Below the pieces are notes generated by a model. That model was not told the DNA's origin and did not search any database. It was given only the letters and a program-made list of their open reading frames with translations. Of a DNA stretch of 64,000 nt, positions 54,777-63,649 are shown piece after piece. This stretch comes from Bacteriovoracaceae bacterium (GTDB lineage Bacteria > Bdellovibrionota > Bacteriovoracia > Bacteriovoracales > Bacteriovoracaceae). The translations under genes and the position numbers were made by a program. The stretch lies in the NCBI GenBank assembly GCA_013141065.1, contig JABFRR010000016.1:188147-252146 (forward strand), read 5' to 3'. Every line of letters starts with the position of its first letter. Positions within the stretch are counted from its first letter, which is position 1.

Positions 54777-55682
54777 ATGGCAAAAAAGATCAAAGAAAAT
54801 ACCAAAACTAAGCAGATTGTGATTTCTGCTCAGTCCCCGGAACTTTATACAATAAAAAGACTTTTAGCCGAGAGCTTAAAACTCAACTACTCCAGTGAGT
54901 ATATCAACCCTTATCAGTTTTCTTTTTCCTTACAAAATTCACCACAACTCAATTTTTCAAGTACAGAAAAAGAATCTTCAATCTATTTTCATCGTACAAC
55001 AGGTGTTAACTACGATGATTTTGACTTAGTCGTATCAAAACACTTCGACATGATGAACTTCAAAGTCACAAATCCAATTGAATCTCTCGCTCTCTTTAGA
55101 ACAAAAGATCAACAGGCGCTATTTTTTAAACTGCATAATATACCTTTTATCCCAACTTTATTTTTTCGCGGGGACATACACTCTACATTAATTGCAGATA
55201 TAGATAAGCTTGCTGGTAAATCTCATACCTACGTTTTAAAAATGAGTCGAGGCAACGGTGGTATCGGTGTCAATATCATTAACGGACAAAGGTCCCTTTT
55301 AAGTCTGCTAGAAACGTTTCGTGGGCTCAAAGATCAAAAAATGCTCATTCAGCCTTTTATTCCTCACAAGAAAGAATGGCGAATTCTCATCATCAAAGGC
55401 GAAATTCACGCCTGTATTGAAAAAACGATTAATCCAGATGACTTCAGAGGAAACTCGAAAAAATCAGTGGGAAAATTTATTGTAAAACCCAACCAAGCAT
55501 TACGAGACCTGGCGCTCAGGGCCTTTAATGCCAGTCAATTGGATTATGCCGGAATTGATATTTTACTCAATTCTCATACAGAAGAATTCATTGTGTGTGA
55601 AATTAATGCCATTCCCGGCTTTGAGCAAGTAGAGAAATTATCAAAGCTTAACATCGCCAAAGAAATACTTACTCACATTTAA
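54777..55682 (+). CDS. RimK-like ATP-grasp ligase
   Basis: A 301-residue ATP-grasp enzyme with the RimK-like pattern VLKMSRGNGGIGVNII, LDYAGIDILL and VCEINAIPGFEQ. RimK-type ligases add glutamate or other amino acids to protein ends or peptides. The closest known substrates are ribosomal protein S6 and small peptides, but nothing here defines the acceptor. The gene starts at ATG 54777 and its end overlaps the convergent unknown-protein gene by 14 bases. Confidence 0.82.
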   Translation: MAKKIKENTKTKQIVISAQSPELYTIKRLLAESLKLNYSSEYINPYQFSFSLQNSPQLNFSSTEKESSIYFHRTTGVNYDDFDLVVSKHFDMMNFKVTNPIESLALFRTKDQQALFFKLHNIPFIPTLFFRGDIHSTLIADIDKLAGKSHTYVLKMSRGNGGIGVNIINGQRSLLSLLETFRGLKDQKMLIQPFIPHKKEWRILIIKGEIHACIEKTINPDDFRGNSKKSVGKFIVKPNQALRDLALRAFNASQLDYAGIDILLNSHTEEFIVCEINAIPGFEQVEKLSKLNIAKEILTHI

Positions 55683-56652
55683 TGGCGGGACTTAATAGCT
55701 GTGATTTGCGATCAAATTTTGGATTTTTTATTAAGAATTTCTCGATCATTTCATCATTAAAGTTTTTTTGCACTCGTGGCCCATAACTTTTAGATCGAGC
55801 AATAAAATTTTCATTACTTCTATTAACACAATATCCTTTAATAATTTCAACTTTCATTTTTCGCCACATACGCTTTGACCAAAGACTTACATTGTAGGCT
55901 TCATCATATTTAGGGTTCACGTATTGTTTAATATCAAAAAGATTTTTAGGATTATGAATCCACTCACCATTTTGTTTTGCGAGATGTGGTTGACTTCCTT
56001 CGCACATATTTCGACCGAACATCAGCCCTTGGTAGTTGGCCTCTAAGTCACCATAAGAAAGTGTTCCCCCTACGGTGTATCCTAAAATGGCTACTTCTTG
56101 TTTATATCCTTTAAATATTGCAATTTCAGTCGACTTTTCTAAAGTGTTTCCATCATTTAAGGCTTCTAGAAAATTTTTATAATAAGCTTTACCGACAATT
56201 GAGAAATGCCCAATCTTATCCGTTCCCATATAGATGCCATCTACATTTATTGAGCGTGCCACTCCTACAATATTGACTGGAAAAGGACGATTTTTATAAA
56301 TTGAATCTTCACGGTATTTTTTTTCTTCTAGTGTGTCTTCAGGAAAGCGATCGACTGAAGGATCATCTTGAGTAAATTTACTTACCTTACTGAACGTTCT
56401 ATCTTTTGTGTAGGCCTTTAAATTGAACTCACCTAAAACTTGGACTAAAACTTCACTGGCGACATCTCGGCATTCAAACGTTTTTTTACTGTTATTAATT
56501 TTATTTAAAGCTAATTCAATTCTTTGGTGAAAATATCCGTTTAATTCAGCAGCTGAGTCGCGAATAACCGCATCTCGAGCATAAAATTGATCTGTTTCCG
56601 CTGCTAATAATTGAGCTGGAAGTACTAGCGAGATAATCCAAAAAAATTTCAT
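55669..56652 (-). CDS. Secreted protein of unknown function
   Basis: Not recognised with certainty. A 327-residue exported protein with a signal peptide ending near residue 17. It has the segment GTDKIGHFSIVGKAYYK near residue 143 and YGDLEANYQGLMFGRNMCEG near residue 203, faintly like DUF2279-type lipoproteins. It has few cysteines and a basic C-terminal part. It lies 14 bases after the hydrolase gene, so the two secreted proteins are probably co-expressed. Confidence 0.6.
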   Translation of the reverse strand: MKFFWIISLVLPAQLLAAETDQFYARDAVIRDSAAELNGYFHQRIELALNKINNSKKTFECRDVASEVLVQVLGEFNLKAYTKDRTFSKVSKFTQDDPSVDRFPEDTLEEKKYREDSIYKNRPFPVNIVGVARSINVDGIYMGTDKIGHFSIVGKAYYKNFLEALNDGNTLEKSTEIAIFKGYKQEVAILGYTVGGTLSYGDLEANYQGLMFGRNMCEGSQPHLAKQNGEWIHNPKNLFDIKQYVNPKYDEAYNVSLWSKRMWRKMKVEIIKGYCVNRSNENFIARSKSYGPRVQKNFNDEMIEKFLIKNPKFDRKSQLLSPAIKCE

Positions 56653-56666
56653 AGTGACCTTAAAAC

Positions 56667-57611
56667 TTATTCGAGTGAAGCTAAAAAACCATCAAGGTTA
56701 GAAAGCAAATCTTCGATATGAGGATTTAAGTTACCTGTAGCATTTATTTTTTTCATTGGTAAGTCTCTATGAAGAGTTACCGAATTTTTTTCAGGGTTTG
56801 TATAAAGGATGACTCTGTCTTGCTCAATATTGATTAGGCCCGCAACTGTGATCGCATAGTCATTTTCAATAGTTGTATCTGCATCAGTCAAAAACATCAT
56901 TTTAGGAAGCTTTATTAAAGTAGCACTTGCATCTTTGGTTACATTCTTTTTTAAGTGCTTAAGTAATGTATGGGCCTGGTAAGTCTGATTAAGAGCGATG
57001 TCAGGATAAAAATGCTCTGCTTCTGGAATACCTTTTTCGATTGAATATTTTACGTGTCTTAAAATTCTAGAAGTTGGAGCTGCCCAACCGTGAATCATTT
57101 TAAAAAGTGGAGCTAATAATACTAGAGAAGTGATTTTCCCTTCATAACGATTGGCCGTATCAAGTGCCAGAGCACCACCAAGTGAAAAACCGACAAGGGC
57201 CACTTTTTGTGTATCACTTAACTTAAAAGCCACTTCCATCAGCTTATCAATATCTGCTCTCCAATCAGCTAGTTTAACATTTGATCTGATATCGTGTCTG
57301 TAAGCTGGAAGCAGTCCGTGATCACGTAGAAGTACAGTTACGACGTTATAACCACGCTTATAATAAACGGCCGAAGCTTCTTTTAGTGATCCGGGTGAAT
57401 CAGATAGGCCATGAAGCATAACGACTGTTGGAGCTAATTTATCTTGAGATAAAATAAACGGACGACTTCCCTCTTTGACGTTGTCAATTCGTTCACTAGT
57501 CAGTGAGTGAAATTGCGAGAGAGTTTCACTATATTCTTGGCCTATATCGGCAAGTAATGTCTGTGAGAAAATTAGTGAAATGAGAAGCACAATCTTTGAA
57601 ATTCTTTTCAT
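56667..57611 (-). CDS. Secreted alpha/beta hydrolase
   Basis: A 314-residue exported hydrolase with a signal peptide (1-21, ending TLLA), an oxyanion loop in VVMLHGLSDSPGS, the nucleophile elbow GFSLGG (Ser143), an acidic candidate in FLTDADTTIE and a late His in SVTLHRDL. It resembles carboxylesterase or monoacylglycerol-lipase proteins. The ribosome binding site is AAGGAT. The IS element begins 43 bases upstream of its start, so its native promoter region has probably been displaced or replaced. Confidence 0.8.
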   Translation of the reverse strand: MKRISKIVLLISLIFSQTLLADIGQEYSETLSQFHSLTSERIDNVKEGSRPFILSQDKLAPTVVMLHGLSDSPGSLKEASAVYYKRGYNVVTVLLRDHGLLPAYRHDIRSNVKLADWRADIDKLMEVAFKLSDTQKVALVGFSLGGALALDTANRYEGKITSLVLLAPLFKMIHGWAAPTSRILRHVKYSIEKGIPEAEHFYPDIALNQTYQAHTLLKHLKKNVTKDASATLIKLPKMMFLTDADTTIENDYAITVAGLINIEQDRVILYTNPEKNSVTLHRDLPMKKINATGNLNPHIEDLLSNLDGFLASLE

Positions 57612-57654
57612 ATTCTATCCTTATCATTGAGAGATTTATCTCCTAAGAATAACC

Positions 57655-57679
57655 GTTAGTGTCCCGTTTTGTGTGGGAT
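57655..57679 (+). repeat. Left terminal inverted repeat of the IS
   Basis: A 25-base end that begins GTTAGTGTCCCGTTT and ends TGTGGGAT. It differs from the right end at two central positions (TG here, CA in the right end). Confidence 0.9.
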
Positions 57680-57885
57680 CACAGTTGTTGTTTAGTTCAA
57701 TTGGGATCAATTTAGCAGGTCTAGAAAAATTCGCAAGAGGGCCCTGTAGCAATTACACGGCTCAAAAAAAAGGCAATTTAAAGCTTGGAATATTCATTAA
57801 TTGAGGAGCCTTAGTAGATATAGCATTCCTTATCCATTAAACTTTTATTCGACTAAAAACTCAAACTTAACAGCAAAGGAATGCT

Positions 57886-59208
57886 ATGAAACAGAATTTA
57901 TCAGTAAACTTATTGGTGCGTCTACAGAAATTAGATTTCACTTTGGATGAAGTCATAATTGAATTCGAACAAGTTTTTAAAATGAAGGGAATGCCAGGAA
58001 TTCTAGAAGTTATCTTTGAATATATAGATGGCCTGCTGGTAAATAATATCGCCACTGCGGTCATCCCCAAGATGCAAAGAGAGTGCTGTTCCAATGATAT
58101 TTGGCATTCCCACGGCTGGACAACTAAGACGGTTAAAACGAGTATGGGCAAGCTAAAGCTCCGGCTCAAGCGAATGAAGTGCCTATGCAAGACCACTCAC
58201 ACCCCATTTCATTTATTCTTTGGTCTTAGCAAAAAGAAAAATTTCTCGAATGAACTTCAGAAAAAATGTTGCGAGTTGGTATGCAACCAGAGCTACCGCC
58301 GAAGTAGCAAAGAACTAAACTCCATTGGCAATTTGGATATTAAAAAGATGGAACTCTATAGAATAGTAAACTCTTGCGATCTGGACTTTCAAAATACAAA
58401 AAATTTAAAAAATATTAATTCCCTTATGGCCGACGGCACGGGATATAAACCCCACTTTGAAGATCAGAAATCCGAGTTGAAAATTATTGTTGGATTAGAT
58501 AATGAGAACCGCCCCATTCCCATTGGAGCGTGGATTTTTAAGGGCTGGAAAGCTATCGGTACAGAACTAAAGAAAAATAATTCTCCTACTAATAGACTTT
58601 TGGTCTTTAAGCCTATAGCAAACGTTTTAATAACTGATGGAGAACTTGCCCTTATCAAGGGCCTCAAGCATTTGGCGCATCATCTACAGCGCTGTCAGTG
58701 GCATTTTGTAAGGGATTTTAAAAACGCCTATGTCTACCTAGAAAAGGGCGATAAATCCACCTGTCGCCAGATACAGAATGAATTATACGAGCAAATAAAT
58801 ACTTGCATGGATGCTCTTAATAAGGATGAAAAAACTGTAATTGATTCAATAGTAAAGGCCGAGTTGCATCTTGAAGAATTAGAAAAAAAATTAAAAATAG
58901 AAAAATTTAATAAAGCGGCAACTTATGTGAAAAATGCTCGGCAGGAACTCTTCACTCACTTGAAAATAATTTTAACTACTGGAGAAGAGGTTTACAGGAC
59001 GACGTCGCTAATAGAACGAGTTATGCGGGAATTGGCCAGACGATTTAAACGAATCGCTCACAACTGGAGCGAAGCTGGAGCTGAAAGACTTGCTCGAATG
59101 TTGCTTCGATTTACTCTTGATAAAAAAGGCTGGGACAAGGTTTGGGAACAAAAAATTATTATTACGGGGAATTTTAAACTGGAGACAACTGGTATCTATC
59201 CCACATGA
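57886..59208 (+). CDS. IS transposase (DDE type, ISH6/ISLre2-like)
   Basis: A 440-residue transposase. The probable catalytic triad is Asp in LMADGTGYK, Asp in LITDGE and a Glu in the C-terminal helix near SLIERVMRELARR. A CQWHF motif of the C/H type lies after the second Asp. The N-terminal part is basic with a short cysteine-rich zinc-like segment (KCLCKTTHTP). It starts with a GCAAAGGAATG context. The C-terminus runs into the right inverted repeat. The frame is intact, so it may still be active. It could also be placed with IS256-like families. Confidence 0.85.
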   Translation: MKQNLSVNLLVRLQKLDFTLDEVIIEFEQVFKMKGMPGILEVIFEYIDGLLVNNIATAVIPKMQRECCSNDIWHSHGWTTKTVKTSMGKLKLRLKRMKCLCKTTHTPFHLFFGLSKKKNFSNELQKKCCELVCNQSYRRSSKELNSIGNLDIKKMELYRIVNSCDLDFQNTKNLKNINSLMADGTGYKPHFEDQKSELKIIVGLDNENRPIPIGAWIFKGWKAIGTELKKNNSPTNRLLVFKPIANVLITDGELALIKGLKHLAHHLQRCQWHFVRDFKNAYVYLEKGDKSTCRQIQNELYEQINTCMDALNKDEKTVIDSIVKAELHLEELEKKLKIEKFNKAATYVKNARQELFTHLKIILTTGEEVYRTTSLIERVMRELARRFKRIAHNWSEAGAERLARMLLRFTLDKKGWDKVWEQKIIITGNFKLETTGIYPT

Positions 59209-59222
59209 AACGGGACACTAAC
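59198..59222 (-). repeat. Right terminal inverted repeat of the IS
   Basis: The reverse complement begins GTTAGTGTCCCGTTT and matches the left end at 23 of 25 positions. The transposase stop codon TGA (59206-59208) is within it. Confidence 0.9.
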
Positions 59223-59375
59223 CAAACTTGCCGGATATTATTAGAATTTTTATGATTAGTCGAGTAAATCAGGCCTTTAGTAATCTTTACAGGTCTGTCT
59301 TTAATAAAATCGTGTAACTTTTATAATTACCCGTAACAATTCCATGATTTGAATGCTACATCCTTTATATAAACA

Positions 59376-59387
59376 TTCGTTAACGAA
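59376..59387. promoter_or_regulatory. 12-bp palindrome upstream of the secreted hydrolase-like gene
   Basis: TTCGTTAACGAA is a perfect palindrome 20 bases before the ATG at 59408, just after a TATATA stretch (59367-59372) that could be a -10. It could be an operator. Only one copy is seen. Confidence 0.3.
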
Positions 59388-59407
59388 CTTAAATAAGTAG
59401 AGTTTTT

Positions 59408-60454
59408 ATGAAAATCAAGCATTTATTTGGCATACTGTTAGTAACTCTAAGTTTTTCAATAGAAGCATTTGCTAAAATTGAAACTTTTAACCTCACAATA
59501 GACACAGGACGTTTGATTTCATTTGAAATAGTTCGTGCCCAAAATTCAAAATTACCTACATTCTTATTTTTACCTGGCGTCAACCGCGGCTTACTGGCCA
59601 GTGATGAAGCATTGGAGACTCTATCTAGCCTAGGATATGGCATCGTGACAATGAATTTTAGCACTCAGCCAATTTCGGTCTCTGCTCTACCGAAAGGAGT
59701 TAAGCCACACTTCAGAAATAATATTTACAAACTTGATGACCTCAACACTGAAGTTCATGCTCTTTCAAATGAATTAAAAAAGAGCTTTAATGTTAAAACG
59801 ATTATCCCGGTTTCAATTTCATTTAGCTCTGCAGTTAGCTCCACACTCAAAAATTTTCCTTTAATTGTCGATGCTGTACCAATGACTTCATCTGCGGCAG
59901 TTAACCCTGAACTTGAAGCTTATATCACTTACTTAAAATCAGCTGAAATATTCAATCCTATTTTTGGCCCTGGAATTTCACGTACACTTCTAGACCAAGC
60001 CTACGCGCAAAAATGGGGTGGCCAAGTTGATGCTATAGTAGACGAATTTGAACTTAATAAAGAAAGAAGATCAGACATGATAGAGGGCTATAGTGTTTTT
60101 AGTCGTGCTTCAGAAAGATTTGTTTGGGATTTAAAAAATACTGCTCCAGAGACAAGAAGAGTCTTTATTTTTGCCAAAAATGACTCTCCTACATTACTTA
60201 AAGACCAATTAGAGCTTTTTTTAAAAGCGATGGACAGCACTCCTAATGCACTGGCCTTTATTGTTAATAACTCCGGACATGTCGTTTCGAGTGATCAACC
60301 AGCGGCCTATGCAGGCATTTTAAATTCACTTGTTGCTGCCAATCTTAAAAATATCTCCGGTATCTTTGAAGTAAATCCTGGATCAGACAAAATGAAATTT
60401 TTTACTGGTGCAGAAGCTAAAAAATATATTAAGAATCTTATTAATACATTGTAA
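59408..60454 (+). CDS. Secreted alpha/beta-hydrolase-like protein with altered nucleophile motif
   Basis: A 348-residue exported protein with a signal peptide (1-22, ending EAFA). The fold pattern resembles alpha/beta hydrolases: PTFLFLPGVNRGL, then a probable elbow at VSISFSSAV (a G-less version of GxSxG), RRVFIFAKNDSP and NNSGHVVSS with a plausible His. The substrate is unknown and the enzyme may be inactive. It starts 185 bases after the IS right end and ends two bases before the MBL gene. Confidence 0.65.
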   Translation: MKIKHLFGILLVTLSFSIEAFAKIETFNLTIDTGRLISFEIVRAQNSKLPTFLFLPGVNRGLLASDEALETLSSLGYGIVTMNFSTQPISVSALPKGVKPHFRNNIYKLDDLNTEVHALSNELKKSFNVKTIIPVSISFSSAVSSTLKNFPLIVDAVPMTSSAAVNPELEAYITYLKSAEIFNPIFGPGISRTLLDQAYAQKWGGQVDAIVDEFELNKERRSDMIEGYSVFSRASERFVWDLKNTAPETRRVFIFAKNDSPTLLKDQLELFLKAMDSTPNALAFIVNNSGHVVSSDQPAAYAGILNSLVAANLKNISGIFEVNPGSDKMKFFTGAEAKKYIKNLINTL

Positions 60455-60456
60455 TT

Positions 60457-61125
60457 ATGCTTACTTTGAAAAAAAACTCACTCAATCTCATCAGCTTTCC
60501 TGTAGGAAGTTACCAGTGTAATTGCTCAATTCTTTATTCAGACAAAACAAGAGAAGCACTTATTATTGATCCTGGTAATGATCATGAATTCATACTCAAG
60601 AAAATTAACGACCTCAATCTCAAAGTTAAAAAGTTAATACATACTCACGCACATTTTGACCACATTGGCAGAAGTACTGAAGTGGCCCATGCCACCGGAG
60701 CGAGTTTGCATCTCCATAAAGGTGATCAATTTCTCTACGATGCTCTCCCGCAACAAGGCATGTTTTTTCGACAAATTGTAGGTACTCCTAAAAAACTCGA
60801 TTCCTATCTAGAAGATGGAGAAGAATTTAGTTTTGATGACCCAGAAATTAATACTTTTTTAAAAACACTCCATACTCCAGGCCATACACCTGGTTCATGC
60901 TCATTTTATACTGAATATTTTGATGAACCAATGCTCTTTGCCGGAGACACACTCTTTAGAAGATCTATTGGCAGAAGTGATCTGCCTGGAGGAGACGGGC
61001 CTCTACTTATTAAATCTATCAAAAGCCGATTGTTAATTCTCCCAGATGAAACAAATGTCATTGCCGGTCACGGCCCTGAGACTCGAATTTATGATGAGAA
61101 AAAACAAAATCCTTTTTTATGTTAA
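60457..61125 (+). CDS. Metallo-beta-lactamase-fold hydrolase (glyoxalase II-like)
   Basis: A 222-residue MBL-fold protein with the metal motif HTHAHFDH (His64, His66, Asp68, His69), then HTPGHTPGSCSFY, FAGDTLFRRSIGRSDLPGGD and the late VIAGHGPETR. This set matches the YcbL/glyoxalase-II-like branch that hydrolyses thioesters such as S-lactoylglutathione or related substrates. It has no signal peptide and should be cytoplasmic. It begins two bases after the previous stop codon. Confidence 0.88.
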   Translation: MLTLKKNSLNLISFPVGSYQCNCSILYSDKTREALIIDPGNDHEFILKKINDLNLKVKKLIHTHAHFDHIGRSTEVAHATGASLHLHKGDQFLYDALPQQGMFFRQIVGTPKKLDSYLEDGEEFSFDDPEINTFLKTLHTPGHTPGSCSFYTEYFDEPMLFAGDTLFRRSIGRSDLPGGDGPLLIKSIKSRLLILPDETNVIAGHGPETRIYDEKKQNPFLC

Positions 61126-61130
61126 ATAAA

Positions 61131-63548
61131 TTATAAGCCCGATTCTTTTTTCACCTCAGGTAATTTCATAAGCATCACAATAGGAATAATTAAAAAGATT
61201 GCCCCTAAATAATATGGATAAGCAGACCCATATTGATAATAAATAATTGCGGCCGTTATCGGGCCCACGACTCGGGCGAGAGCTCCCAGTGATCTAAAAA
61301 TACCCACACTTCGTCCTTGTTCTTCTGGTGGCGTATAAAGAGTCACTAAAGAAGTCAGGCAAGGAATAATCATAGACGATCCAACTGAAAGGAAAAATAG
61401 TCCGACATACAATAACCACGAGGAATGTGCGAGACCTATACAAATTAATCCAGGAATTAAGGTATAAAGACCTTGAATTGCCATTTTCTTTTCCCCAATC
61501 TGACCTGCTTTTCGTCTGACGTATCCGCCTTGAACCATCGCCAAAATAAATCCAATAAAAATAAAAAGATAAGCATTTTGCATAGACGTATAACCCAGTC
61601 TTTCAAATGCTAAAAAGGTTAAAGTAAATTCCATTCCTGAAAACGCACTTAAGAATAAAAAATTACCGAAGTTGACAATATTCACTCCAGGATAAGGAAG
61701 TGGCTTAAAGATTTTAAAGGGGTTTGCACTTCTTACTGTTTCAGTTAATCCTCTTTTTTCAGGAGGTAAACTTTCCTTAAATCTTTTTGAAACCCAAATT
61801 ATATTAATAAAGGCCAACATAAATGAAAGGGCGGCTGGCATGGAAAATGGATTCACTCCGTATTGTGACCATTCTGGATATATTTTTGTGAGATCGATAA
61901 GGGATAAAATTCCTCCGATGGCGGGCCCAATAACAAATCCCAAAGCAAATGCGATACCTATAACGGCCATTCCTTTCGAGCGTGTCTGAGGACTAGTCAC
62001 ATCGGCCACTACGGCCGTTGCAGTTGAAATATTACCCCCCATAATTCCACCCAGGATTCGGGCAATAATTAAAAGGGTGAACGAACCTGAAAAAAACCAG
62101 AGAATATAACTTAGCGCGAGGCCGGTAAGCGAAACGAGTAGTACTGGTTTTCTCCCTACGCGATCTGAAAGACTACCCCACATTGGAGCAGCGATGAATT
62201 GTAAAAATGAATAAAGTGCACCGAGAATACCGCCGAATAAAACAATTCCTGAAAAAACATTTGAGCCTTCAGTGTATTGAGAAATCGTTTGAATAGATCC
62301 AAAAATGGCCTTTAAAAAAACATTATCCGCATCTACTGTTAAGTAATGTTTTGCCAGACTCGGAAAGAGTGGGAAAATAATAGAAAAACCAACTAAGTCT
62401 AAAAAAATAGTGAGAAAAATAATTTTAAGCGAAGATTTTGCTTCAGTTGTTAGTGGAGGCGATTTTTGTTTTAACTCAATGGCACTCATTTCATTAAATT
62501 CACGGTAATCACTTACTTCGAGTGTATAAAAATCTTTTTCACGAGTTTTATCGTCTGCTAGGCACTGATTTTCAATAAAATGAGCAAAATCTTTACACCA
62601 TTTATCATTATCATTTAAGCAGGGAATGAAATGAATATCTCCCCCATGCTCGTGAGCCGTTTCTTTAAGCTCTGTTCCTAATTCATCTAGTGTCTCTAAA
62701 CAATCTGCCACGAAACTAGGAGAATAGACTGCTAATTTTTTTTCTCCACTTTCTACTAATTTTATCACGGTGTCTTCAGTATAGGGAGTGAGCCATTCTT
62801 CTGAGCCAAATCTCGATTGAAATGTAATCGTAATTTTATCTTGAGTTATATTTTGTAAACGCGTTTTTATAAGAAAGTAGGTCTCATAGCAGTGTTTATA
62901 ATAAGCATCACCTTTAGTTACAACTCGACGTTTTTGAATTCCATGAAAAGTTAAAAGCAATCGATCGACACTTACACCTTTGTTTTTAAATTCTAACAAG
63001 GACTCATCAATTCTTTTGACACTGTTATCAATGAAAGCTTTAGAAGTATGAAAGTTTGTCATAATACTCAGTTCAGGAATCTTCACTCTACCCTTTATTT
63101 CAGATGCCAGGCCATCAATACCTGAAGCGATAGTTGATTCAGAGTACTGTGGAAACATTGGGACAACTTTTAATTTAACTGCAGGATTAGGGTCTGCCTC
63201 CCAATCATCCCAAACTTCATTGACTCTTGGGCTAGTCAGTAAAAAGGCGTGATTAACTTCTACTTTTGGTGAAGTGAGATGGCCTCTCACTCGATCAGTA
63301 AATGCCTTAGTTATAGTAATGAGTGGAAAAGATGTCCCATCCCAAATGCGAGAATAAAGCTTCGCCGAGCGTTTTGGTCTAAACGGTAAGACAAAAAGAT
63401 TGAGAATTAATTTCCAAACGAATGGATTTATATCCACCACACGTGGATCGGCAAGAAACTCCTTTAAAAATGCCCTGACATCGCTGACTTTGGGGCTTTT
63501 AGGTGAACCTAGCTGAACAAAAACAACTTTCGTTTTTCCTTCACTCAC
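61131..63548 (-). CDS. Ferrochelatase fused to a major facilitator superfamily transporter
   Basis: An 805-residue two-part protein. Residues 1-345 are a ferrochelatase (HemH) domain with VQLGSP, RIWDGTSFPL, FPQYSESTIASG, the catalytic His202 in TFHGIQKRR and Glu285 in VADCLETLDE, so insertion of iron into protoporphyrin IX looks possible. Residues 346-372 form a linker. Residues 373-805 are a 12-segment MFS transporter of the TetA-like type, with the GSLSDRVGRKPVLLVS motif A. There is no stop or frameshift at the join. MFS export or import of a porphyrin, haem or another drug is inference. It is divergent from queF. Confidence 0.9.
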   Translation of the reverse strand: MSEGKTKVVFVQLGSPKSPKVSDVRAFLKEFLADPRVVDINPFVWKLILNLFVLPFRPKRSAKLYSRIWDGTSFPLITITKAFTDRVRGHLTSPKVEVNHAFLLTSPRVNEVWDDWEADPNPAVKLKVVPMFPQYSESTIASGIDGLASEIKGRVKIPELSIMTNFHTSKAFIDNSVKRIDESLLEFKNKGVSVDRLLLTFHGIQKRRVVTKGDAYYKHCYETYFLIKTRLQNITQDKITITFQSRFGSEEWLTPYTEDTVIKLVESGEKKLAVYSPSFVADCLETLDELGTELKETAHEHGGDIHFIPCLNDNDKWCKDFAHFIENQCLADDKTREKDFYTLEVSDYREFNEMSAIELKQKSPPLTTEAKSSLKIIFLTIFLDLVGFSIIFPLFPSLAKHYLTVDADNVFLKAIFGSIQTISQYTEGSNVFSGIVLFGGILGALYSFLQFIAAPMWGSLSDRVGRKPVLLVSLTGLALSYILWFFSGSFTLLIIARILGGIMGGNISTATAVVADVTSPQTRSKGMAVIGIAFALGFVIGPAIGGILSLIDLTKIYPEWSQYGVNPFSMPAALSFMLAFINIIWVSKRFKESLPPEKRGLTETVRSANPFKIFKPLPYPGVNIVNFGNFLFLSAFSGMEFTLTFLAFERLGYTSMQNAYLFIFIGFILAMVQGGYVRRKAGQIGEKKMAIQGLYTLIPGLICIGLAHSSWLLYVGLFFLSVGSSMIIPCLTSLVTLYTPPEEQGRSVGIFRSLGALARVVGPITAAIIYYQYGSAYPYYLGAIFLIIPIVMLMKLPEVKKESGL

Positions 63549-63649
63549 TGCTTTATTCCTTCGTGATAAAATGATATAAATAGACTAATAATTAATTACC
63601 AAAATAAATCCATAACGACTATGGAAACTCGATGAAAAAAGGTGATAAA

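Larger units (their letters stand above)
57655..59222 (+). mobile_element. Complete IS element with ISH6/ISLre2-like transposase
   Basis: A 1568-bp element with 25-bp terminal inverted repeats (23 of 25 matching) and one transposase gene. The ends begin GTTAGTGTCCCGTTT. The TGA stop codon of the transposase lies inside the right repeat. No clean flanking target duplication was found: TAACC occurs near both ends but not in a symmetric position. It lies in the gap between two secreted hydrolase-like genes. The family is assigned by eye from the transposase only. Confidence 0.85.

Noticed and set aside
57867-58196. A 109-codon minus-strand frame over the transposase start
   Set aside because: It lies inside the transposase and left part of the IS and has no family resemblance; an antisense regulator is possible but unsupported.
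57647-59230. TAACC near both IS ends as a target-site duplication
   Set aside because: On the left it abuts the repeat, on the right it overlaps it; no symmetric direct repeat of 4-9 bases fits the same boundaries.
59355-59402. A 15-codon frame just upstream of the hydrolase-like gene
   Set aside because: No ribosome binding site and no coding pattern; it overlaps the palindrome and candidate -10.
63549-63649. preQ1 riboswitch before queF
   Set aside because: Only a small CCATA/TATGG hairpin at 63610-63624 is visible; the space is short and the preQ1 aptamer pattern was not recognised.
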